64,000 nt of DNA. Origin: G963668605 sp963668605. Its GTDB lineage: Bacteria > Acidobacteriota > Terriglobia > Bryobacterales > Bryobacteraceae. A model generated the notes under the pieces. That model searched no databases. It was not told the DNA's origin and saw only the letters and a list, made by a program, of their open reading frames with translations. Location: the NCBI GenBank assembly GCA_963668605.1, contig OY764903.1:2790001-2854000 (forward strand), in the 5' to 3' direction. Position numbers and translations under genes: made by a program. Positions 1 through 6,250 of the stretch are shown piece after piece; the stretch's first letter is position 1, and every line of letters starts with the position of its first letter.

Positions 1-1
1 C

Positions 2-1141
2 AACGGCCGCACGTTCCAGGCTACGCTGTCGAACCCGTTCCCGTTCGGTCTGCAGACCCCGCCCGGAGCGTCCGGCGGTCTCTCGACTTTTCTGGGGCGT
101 GGAGCCAGTTTCTTCAACTCGAATCCATCCAGCCCGTACATGCAGCGCTGGTCGTTCTCGGTGCAGCGAGAACTGCCTGGGCGAGCCCTGTTCGAGACGT
201 CCTATGTGGGCAATCGTGGGACGAAGCTTCAGGTCTCACGGGAGTTCACGCCAACCCCGGCGCAATTCCTCTCGACACTGCCGTACCGCGACCAGGCGAC
301 CATCGACTACCTGAGCGCGGCGGTGCCCAACCCGTTCTACGGAATCCCAGAATTTGTAGGAACAGGGCTGGGCTCCCAGACCATCAGCCGGGGCAACCTG
401 CTGAAACCGTACCCGGAGTTCTCCTCTATCGCAGCTAGCGTGCCCACCGGCTATACATGGTACCACTCGTTGCAGACGTCAGTAGAGAAGCGGATGAGTT
501 CCGGGCTGACTTTCCAGGCGGCGTGGACCTGGTCGAAATACATGGACGCTACCAATTACCTGAACGACACGGACCTGAGGCCTGAGGAGGTCATCTCCGC
601 AAGCGACTATCCTCACAGGCTCGTGATTAACGGCATGTATGAATTGCCCTTCGGGCACGGCCGGCATTTTCTCGGCAACGCGAAGGGAATCCTTGACGGA
701 ATCCTCGGCGGCTGGCAGTTCCAGGGCCTTTACGAGGCGCAGGCCGGCCAGGCGCTCGGCTTCGGCAACGCCATCTTCAACGGCGATCTGCACGATATCA
801 CTCTGCCGGTGGATGAACGCAAAGTGTCACAGTGGTTCAATACGAACGCAGGCTTCGAACGGAACAACACAAAGGTTTTGGGGTCCAACATCCAGCGATT
901 GTCGAGCCGGTTCAACGATGTCCGCCGCGACGGGATCAACAACTTCCAGCTATCGACATATAAGAACTTCCGGTTCAAGGAGCATTACACGTTGCGGTTC
1001 ATGTTTTTCGCCATCAACGCTCTGAACCACGCACAATTCGGTCCACCGAACACCGCGCCGGCCAATTCGGCGTTTGGTACTGTTAGCGCAATACGGGGCC
1101 CCGCGCGCCAGCTTGTCACTTCATTGAAGTTCCTGTTCTAA
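2..1141 (+). CDS. TonB-dependent receptor, Oar-like, C-terminal part (5' end outside window)
   Basis: The reading frame is open from base 2, so only the C-terminal part of the protein (about 379 residues) is present. It carries outer-membrane beta-barrel features of Oar-like receptors: the SSPYMQRWSFSVQRELP segment, the YVGNRGTKL strand, the DYPHRLVINGMYELPFG strand, a GGWQFQG turn, and a last strand ending in the aromatic signal KFLF. Such receptors import large ligands such as oligosaccharides using TonB energy. The stop lies only 27 nt before the FCD regulator start, and the promoter of that regulator lies inside the last codons of this gene. The N-terminal plug and carboxypeptidase-like domain cannot be seen. 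Family call secure; ligand unknown. Confidence 0.9.
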   Translation, partial: NGRTFQATLSNPFPFGLQTPPGASGGLSTFLGRGASFFNSNPSSPYMQRWSFSVQRELPGRALFETSYVGNRGTKLQVSREFTPTPAQFLSTLPYRDQATIDYLSAAVPNPFYGIPEFVGTGLGSQTISRGNLLKPYPEFSSIAASVPTGYTWYHSLQTSVEKRMSSGLTFQAAWTWSKYMDATNYLNDTDLRPEEVISASDYPHRLVINGMYELPFGHGRHFLGNAKGILDGILGGWQFQGLYEAQAGQALGFGNAIFNGDLHDITLPVDERKVSQWFNTNAGFERNNTKVLGSNIQRLSSRFNDVRRDGINNFQLSTYKNFRFKEHYTLRFMFFAINALNHAQFGPPNTAPANSAFGTVSAIRGPARQLVTSLKFLF

Positions 1142-1152
1142 GCTGAGATAAT
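1124..1152 (+). promoter_or_regulatory. Candidate sigma-70 promoter of the FCD regulator
   Basis: TTGAAG at 1124-1129 and GATAAT at 1147-1152 are separated by 17 bp. The predicted transcript start lies near 1159, giving a leader of only about 10 nt before the ATG at 1169. The same -35 hexamer with the same spacing recurs at the sulfatase promoter near 6.1 kb. Prediction from sequence only. Confidence 0.5.
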
Positions 1153-1154
1153 GC

Positions 1155-1167
1155 TTGGCTAGACCAA
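1155..1167 (+). promoter_or_regulatory. Operator-like palindrome at the regulator start (autoregulation)
   Basis: TTGGCTAGACCAA has TTGG/CCAA arms around a 5-bp centre. It differs at one position from TTGGTNNNACCAA, the kind of box known for FCD-type GntR regulators such as PdhR. It starts 2 nt after the -10 box and ends one base before the regulator ATG, so bound protein would block its own transcription. Confidence 0.5.
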
Positions 1168-1168
1168 T

Positions 1169-1930
1169 ATGCCTCATCTTGAAGCGACCGCGAGTCCTCC
1201 TTTGAAGGAGGATCTTACAAATCAGCTTCTGGCGAAATTCAAGGAGCTTATTTCGCAGGGAGTGCTGACAGCCGGGGTCAAACTGCCGCCGGAGAGGGAA
1301 CTCGCTCAAAACTTCGGAGTGAGCAGGTCTTCCCTTCGCCATGCGCTAAAAGTACTCGATACGTTGGGCATTCTGACTCAGCGCGTTGGGGACGGAACTT
1401 ATGTTACAAACAGCGCGGCCCGAATCTTGAGCGAACCGCTCGAGTTCCTTGTTTTGCTGGACGGCATTTCGCTTGGCGAATTGGCGGAGACGCGCCTGAT
1501 TGTCGAACCGGAACTCGCGGCGCGAGCCGCGGAACGTGCCACAACGGAGGATTTGGCCGCGCTGTGCCAATCACTCCAACTCATGGAAAGCGGCTTGGAT
1601 GAGCAGAAGTTGGTGGAGGCCGACCTGGCCTTTCATCAGGCCATCTTTCGGGCGGCGGACAACCGGCTATGCGAGCGGCTGTTCAGTTTGATCCACCGTT
1701 CGATGGCAACCAGCATTGCGCTCACTTCCCAGTTGGTGGAGTGGGATCACACGCTATCCTTTCACCGGCCCATTTATAATGCGATTGACCGGCGCGACGC
1801 AAAAGAGGCGCGCCGCAAGATGACCGAGCACCTCAACGATGCAAAGGAGCTCCTGGAGCATTTGAAATCGCAACCGCGGCGCGTACGTCTGCCGGACGCC
1901 ATCACACCCATTGTTCGAAAAGGCCGCTGA
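1169..1930 (+). CDS. GntR-family transcriptional regulator, FCD subfamily
   Basis: The 253-residue protein has a GntR winged helix at residues 12-80 (LPPERELAQNFGVSRSSLRHAL, read as two overlapping helices) and a C-terminal FCD effector domain at about 95-225. Likely metal or ligand residues of FCD domains are visible: D152 and H156 in DLAFHQ, H199 in SFHRP and H221 in MTEHL. FCD regulators usually sense organic or sugar acids and repress catabolic operons. Four palindromes fitting the FCD box type lie at 1155, 1935, 6107 and 6197, at its own start and at the two neighbouring glycan operons, so it is probably the local repressor. The effector is unknown. The start at 1169 fits the nearby promoter, but no strong ribosome site is seen, in line with a near-leaderless message. 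Confidence 0.9.
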   Translation: MPHLEATASPPLKEDLTNQLLAKFKELISQGVLTAGVKLPPERELAQNFGVSRSSLRHALKVLDTLGILTQRVGDGTYVTNSAARILSEPLEFLVLLDGISLGELAETRLIVEPELAARAAERATTEDLAALCQSLQLMESGLDEQKLVEADLAFHQAIFRAADNRLCERLFSLIHRSMATSIALTSQLVEWDHTLSFHRPIYNAIDRRDAKEARRKMTEHLNDAKELLEHLKSQPRRVRLPDAITPIVRKGR

Positions 1931-1934
1931 TATA

Positions 1935-1947
1935 TTGGTAGATCCAA
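1935..1947 (+). promoter_or_regulatory. Second operator-like palindrome
   Basis: TTGGTAGATCCAA matches TTGGTNNNACCAA except at one position and overlaps a TATATT sequence at 1931-1936. It precedes the decayed transporter/dehydrogenase remnant, so it may once have controlled that gene. No good -35 at normal spacing was found. Confidence 0.4.
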
Positions 1948-2044
1948 GAGAGATTGCCATAGGTGTCAGCAAAAGTTGCTGTTACTTACGGCTGGCGGCT
2001 GACTGCTGCCGGCCAAATATAGGCTGAATATAGATAACTTCCTG

Positions 2045-2435
2045 CTGCCGGTTTTGTTGGTCCTGCTTGCCAGTTTTTTCCAGGGCGCGTTCCGCCTGGG
2101 AATGAAATACGTGAAGCCCCTCGCCTGGGAGGCGGGGTGGCTGGTCTACGGGTTTGTGGCCATGATCGCCGTTCCCGTGGCCGGTCTGATCGAATTCTCC
2201 GACGAAGAAAGTGTGGTCCGCGAAGCGAACAAGACGGAATATGGACTGGTAGCTTACGCCTAGCCCAAATGCTTGGAGAACGGCTGGAGTTTGGCGAAGT
2301 CATGATCAACGGATTCAAGTACGCCATCACCTGCCGCATGGCGGAATCAAAGAGAGCGGGATTGGCAAGGACTGCTCCCAGTTCGCACTCGATGATTACC
2401 TGATCAAGAAACGGGTTACGGTTAAGCTTTACTAG
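2045..2435 (+). pseudogene. Chimeric remnant: RhaT-like transporter start joined to aldehyde dehydrogenase end
   Basis: The first part (about 2045-2178) reads like the N-terminus of an L-rhamnose/proton symporter of the RhaT type (FFQGAFRLGMKYVKPLAWEA). From about 2179 the text changes to the C-terminal part of an aldehyde dehydrogenase (EFSDEESVVREANKTEYGL). It continues in a second frame near 2260-2335 (LEFGEVMINGF) and in a third from 2340 (GGIKESGIGKDCSQF to the stop at 2433-2435). At least two frameshifts and an internal junction make this non-functional. It is probably what remains of a sugar-uptake and sugar-aldehyde oxidation operon next to the FCD regulator. The dehydrogenase part is clear; the RhaT call is weaker. 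Confidence 0.75.
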
Positions 2436-2441
2436 CGGCTT

Positions 2442-4598
2442 TTACTTTGCCACCAGTTCGTACCAGGGCGAGAAGACTTGGCCGGAGGCCTGGAGATGAA
2501 TTCGAAATCCGCCCGCGATTTTCTCCACATCCCGCACTGCGTCCACGCGCGCTCCGCGGCCGTCCAGCGGATACACAACCAGATTTTTGGCGGACGTTCG
2601 CAGAGTGACAAAGCTTTCGACGCGCTTCATCCACACCGGGCCGGTTCCGCGATCCATAGGACCGGAAGGCTTATTCGCGCCGAGTTCCGGTTCGAGCGTC
2701 CAATAGCCCTTTCCCCGCGGAATAAGTTTCTGGGGACGCGGCGGATTCGATCCGGGCTGCGTACGCAGAGTGTAGCCCGGAGTCGAGAGCAGCAGCCTGG
2801 TGGATTGCGCGATATCCTTCCCATCCAGAGCGGTCACGAGAATCGACGCGAATCCGGGATCGTCAGCGGCAAGCCTCACATCAATAGCTCCCGCGGTGAC
2901 CGTCTTCCGGCCCGCGAAACCCATGACACCGGCCGCCTGGGGCGCGTGAATCAGGAACAGTTTCTGGCCCGGATCGTATTCCATCTCTCCTGTATCTGAC
3001 CGATACGGCGGAGCGCCGGCAGTTTTCACAGCCTCCGGGATGCGATGCTCTGAGTCCGCTTGAATGGCGACCCGATGCAGAAGCGCGACCGCCGCGTCGT
3101 AGCCTGTCGCGGACTTCAGAAAATCCAACACTTTCCCATTCGCCCTTTCCTGGCCCGCGCGAAGGCGCAATTCCTGCGAGAGGGGGATCGTGATGACCTG
3201 CTTCGCGGACTGGATCGCGCCGGAGCGAAGCAGCCATGCCGATTGTCCGATGTTGGGATATTTCGTCCAATCCCCTTGGAGGTTTAAGCCGTTCGGATAA
3301 TTCGTCTCCCATTCGTGGCCGTGTGCGTAGGCGAAATGCATGATCGCGTCCCAATCCTGAAATGCGGCGAACGTCGCCAATATGGGATCGAGTTCAGCCC
3401 CGTAGAGATTCGGCCACCGCTGGTTGAATTCGCTGATGGTGTACGGCCGGCCCGCTTCGCGCAGCGCCGCTATATTCAGGATGGCGTTGAGTCCCGAACC
3501 GGAAGCGGATAGGTTGCTTATCCTCCAGTCCGTTTCGTCCCAAGCCCCCCAGCCCTTGGGGAACAAGTAAAAATCAACATAGAAATGGCCGTCCTGATAA
3601 TCGAGAGCGGCCTGCGAATCGAGAACCAGAAGCCCTCCGAAATTCATCTGGGTCCCAGTGACGGGTACCGATTTGCCGGCGGTCTCGCGCACGGCGGCGA
3701 GGATGCGCGAATTGTAATAGCGGTCTCGGTCCGTCAGGAAGAGAAGAAAATCGTTCGTGCGCTGGCCGGGCTCGGGTTTATCTGCCTTCAACAATGGTGC
3801 GGTTTCCGAGGTGTGGTATTTGTTTCGCAGAAAATCGTTCCACTGGCGCTCGAGTTCGGTTTTGTACTCGCCCACGACCGTTCTGTCCATGACGTGAGCC
3901 TGCCAGGCCTGCACCAGCGATGTCTCGTTATTCAGTTCGACCATGGCGAGGACCGGGTCGTCCTTCAGATTCAGCGCCGAAATGAACTTGCGCGCGTATT
4001 CCGCTTGCAGGTCCACCATGCGGGGGAAGAAAATGTGGAGCGGTTTGCTCTGGCGGGGAAATTTGACTCCTTCAGGCATGGCCGGGACGCGGTCAACGTC
4101 CGGGCGGAATTCGTAGCCGATGTGCAGGTTCAAATTCACATAAATGCCTTCGGCTTTGAGCGCGTTCAGAAAATTCCGCATCCGCGCGATCGACACCAGA
4201 TTCAACGTGGGATAAGGCCCGCGGGTGAGCGTACTACTTGCGTCTTCGGGGCGGCGATCCGGCCTGGTGTCCAGATGATGTAACCGGACGAGATTGACGC
4301 CGAGCCGCCGCAGCCGCCTGGCAATTCGCGGGGCATCGGCGGGTTCGGGGAAGTTGGCGCCGAAAGCGAGATTCACGCCGAACATCCGCACGCGTTGGCC
4401 ATCGCCGGCCCGGCAGAAGTGGCCATTCCGAACAACCACCCGGTCGGCAGGCGTGAGCGCGTGATTCAGAAAACTGAAATCTGGCGCACCGCCGAGGCGG
4501 TCTTCGTCAATCGAAAACTTGAAGAAATCGGAATTCTGAGCGAAGGCGGGCGCAAGGAGCGCCAAGAAAGCGGGCAGAAAATGAAAGCGCATATTCAT
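2442..4598 (-). CDS. Exported clan GH-A glycoside hydrolase (cellulase-like TIM barrel)
   Basis: The 718-residue protein has a Sec signal peptide (FLPAFLALLAPAFAQ). A TIM-barrel catalytic domain spans about residues 60-430, followed by a beta-rich C-terminal region. Clan GH-A hallmarks are present: an asparagine-glutamate pair in VELNNET (E225, acid/base) and a strand-7 glutamate in YTISEFNQRW (E390, nucleophile). The exact GH family and substrate are not decided by eye. The ATG overlaps the stop of the upstream sulfatase as ATGA (4595-4598), so the two are translationally coupled and probably act on one substrate. A second ATG two codons later is an alternative start. Confidence 0.8.
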   Translation of the reverse strand: MNMRFHFLPAFLALLAPAFAQNSDFFKFSIDEDRLGGAPDFSFLNHALTPADRVVVRNGHFCRAGDGQRVRMFGVNLAFGANFPEPADAPRIARRLRRLGVNLVRLHHLDTRPDRRPEDASSTLTRGPYPTLNLVSIARMRNFLNALKAEGIYVNLNLHIGYEFRPDVDRVPAMPEGVKFPRQSKPLHIFFPRMVDLQAEYARKFISALNLKDDPVLAMVELNNETSLVQAWQAHVMDRTVVGEYKTELERQWNDFLRNKYHTSETAPLLKADKPEPGQRTNDFLLFLTDRDRYYNSRILAAVRETAGKSVPVTGTQMNFGGLLVLDSQAALDYQDGHFYVDFYLFPKGWGAWDETDWRISNLSASGSGLNAILNIAALREAGRPYTISEFNQRWPNLYGAELDPILATFAAFQDWDAIMHFAYAHGHEWETNYPNGLNLQGDWTKYPNIGQSAWLLRSGAIQSAKQVITIPLSQELRLRAGQERANGKVLDFLKSATGYDAAVALLHRVAIQADSEHRIPEAVKTAGAPPYRSDTGEMEYDPGQKLFLIHAPQAAGVMGFAGRKTVTAGAIDVRLAADDPGFASILVTALDGKDIAQSTRLLLSTPGYTLRTQPGSNPPRPQKLIPRGKGYWTLEPELGANKPSGPMDRGTGPVWMKRVESFVTLRTSAKNLVVYPLDGRGARVDAVRDVEKIAGGFRIHLQASGQVFSPWYELVAK

Positions 4599-6103
4599 TT
4601 GGAAACTTTGAGACGGCGCCGGAAGGTCAAATAGTCCCGCATCCTGGATGCGACGAGCGTGTCTCCGGTCTGATCGAGGTGAGCCTGCAGGCGGTCCTCG
4701 AGATCGCGCTGCACGGAAGCGACATCCGGCGTATCGATGCAGTTGTTCAGTTCACCCGGATCTTTCCGCAGATCGTAAAGCTCGTCTATTCCGGCTGGGT
4801 TGAAACAGTACTTGAAAGCGGGGGTGCGGACGGCACGCAACCCGAACCATAGTCCGTTGTACCACTCGTAACCGTAGAAAGCCTCATCGGGCGTTGTCCA
4901 GGCGCTGTCACCGTGCTCCATCAACGGCCGCAGCGAGCGGCTGTCCACGTTCGGAATGTCGGGTTCCAGGCCGGCCCATTCCACTATGGTCTGGTTGATA
5001 TCCATCGAATGAACGTGCCTCGAAACTTGCCGCGGCTGTATCCCCGGCCAGCGCACCAGCAGCGGAATGCGCATCGCCTCGTCGTAACTGTACGGCCCCT
5101 TGTCGTATCGGTTGTGCGCGCCGTTCATATCGCCGTGATCCGCGATCACGATAACAAGCGTGTTGTCCAACTGCTTGTTGGACTTGAGCGCGTCAATCAC
5201 CTCGCCGAGGGCCCGGTCGAGCAGTGTCACGAATCCATGGTAAAAGGCGTTGCTGCGCCGCCAGTCGTCGTCGGACATGTGCGCCGTATCGTGAAAAGGC
5301 CACATGACGTCCGCCTGATAGGCCGGCTTCTTTTCGAAGGTATCGTGCAGGTTGACCGGCAACTTCGTCGAGCGCCAGTCGTACATCGTGTTGTAAGGGG
5401 CGGGGACGTCATACGGCGGATGGACCGCGATGAAGCTGGTTGTCAGGAAAAAAGGCTGGTTCTTCTCCGCAGCCTCTTTCAGGAACTGAACACCCGACTG
5501 TGCGACCTTGTGCGCCCAGCAGTCCTCGTATTCGCCCGGCTGGGTTTTGTAAAACCCGGGCTTTTCGGTGAAAACCCGCCCCTTTTCGTAATAAGGCTTG
5601 GTCATCGAGAAATCGGGCTTATTCGTCTTACCCGGAACACGCGGCCGTTCAAATCCGGTGGCAGGATATCGATGCGCGCCGCGGCGGATCGGGCCGTCCG
5701 CACCGAGATGCCATTTTCCGAAATATCCGACGAAGTAATCTTTTCTGCGCGCCCACTCAATCAAGGTCGTGTGCCGCAGGTCCAATCCCGTTGTCCGGGT
5801 ATGCCAACCATAAGGATTGTCTTCCATCCCGGTGCGGTGCCCGAGGCGCCCCGTGAACAAAGCTCCGCGGGCGGGAGAACAGAGAGCGGTCGTTGTGCAG
5901 GCGGTGCGAAAATTCACCGCTTCAGCCGCAAAGCTTTCCAGGTTTGGCGTCTTGGCCGGCCCACCCGCAAAGGATGCCACGTCATGCTGAAACTGTTCGC
6001 AGTAGAGCAGCACGATGTTTCTGCGCTCGCCTTGCTTTGGAGAGGGTGCCGCCGTCGCGACTGCCGGAACGGCTGCCTGCGTCAGGAAAGTTCGCCGATT
6101 CAT
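4595..6103 (-). CDS. Exported sulfatase (formylglycine type)
   Basis: The 502-residue type I sulfatase removes sulfate esters, probably from a polysaccharide. A Tat-like leader (MNRRTFLTQAAVPAVATAAP) suggests export in folded form. The modification motif LCSPARGALFTGR contains C75, the residue to be converted to formylglycine. The usual N-terminal Asp-Asp metal pair is replaced by YCEQFQHD, as in some divergent sulfatase subfamilies. A later DHGDMNGAHN segment supplies metal ligands. It is first in a two-gene leftward operon with the GH-A glycosidase. It has a strong predicted promoter and an FCD-type operator directly upstream, and almost no leader. Confidence 0.93.
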   Translation of the reverse strand: MNRRTFLTQAAVPAVATAAPSPKQGERRNIVLLYCEQFQHDVASFAGGPAKTPNLESFAAEAVNFRTACTTTALCSPARGALFTGRLGHRTGMEDNPYGWHTRTTGLDLRHTTLIEWARRKDYFVGYFGKWHLGADGPIRRGAHRYPATGFERPRVPGKTNKPDFSMTKPYYEKGRVFTEKPGFYKTQPGEYEDCWAHKVAQSGVQFLKEAAEKNQPFFLTTSFIAVHPPYDVPAPYNTMYDWRSTKLPVNLHDTFEKKPAYQADVMWPFHDTAHMSDDDWRRSNAFYHGFVTLLDRALGEVIDALKSNKQLDNTLVIVIADHGDMNGAHNRYDKGPYSYDEAMRIPLLVRWPGIQPRQVSRHVHSMDINQTIVEWAGLEPDIPNVDSRSLRPLMEHGDSAWTTPDEAFYGYEWYNGLWFGLRAVRTPAFKYCFNPAGIDELYDLRKDPGELNNCIDTPDVASVQRDLEDRLQAHLDQTGDTLVASRMRDYLTFRRRLKVSK

Positions 6104-6106
6104 ATA

Positions 6107-6147
6107 TAGGTTCTACCAATTATAAGGAGAGATGATTGAATCTTCAA
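6107..6147 (-). promoter_or_regulatory. Promoter plus operator of the sulfatase-glycosidase operon
   Basis: Read leftward, TTGAAG (6142-6147), a 17-bp spacer and TATAAT (6119-6124) form a near-consensus promoter. Overlapping the last base of the -10 is the 13-mer TTGGTAGAACCTA (6107-6119), one mismatch from TTGGTNNNACCAA. The transcript would start near 6112, about 9 nt before the ATG at 6103, with no room for a Shine-Dalgarno site. Confidence 0.6.
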
Positions 6148-6168
6148 CGATGTTTTTCTAAAAGGCAT

Positions 6169-6209
6169 TTGACCCGCATAGTGGTCTGATGCCATAATGG
6201 TTGGTCCAT
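6169..6209 (+). promoter_or_regulatory. Promoter plus operator of the GH2-oxidoreductase operon
   Basis: TTGACC (6169-6174), an 18-bp spacer and CATAAT (6193-6198) are followed by the palindromic 13-mer ATGGTTGGTCCAT (6197-6209), which fits the NTGGTNNNNCCAN pattern. The box sits at almost the same place relative to the -10 as on the opposite strand at 6107, so one regulator could control both divergent operons. Confidence 0.5.
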
Positions 6210-6250
6210 TCATCGGAGATTTAGTTCTGAAGTTCAGTTGGAGAAAAGTC

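Noticed and set aside
236..793. Long minus-strand open frames opposite the TonB receptor
   Set aside because: They mirror the codon pattern of the receptor on the plus strand, lack ribosome sites and familiar motifs; the same holds for the other long antisense frames in this GC-rich window.
4913..6109. 398-codon plus-strand frame opposite the sulfatase
   Set aside because: The minus strand carries a complete sulfatase with leader and active-site motifs; the plus frame is a by-product of GC-rich codon use.
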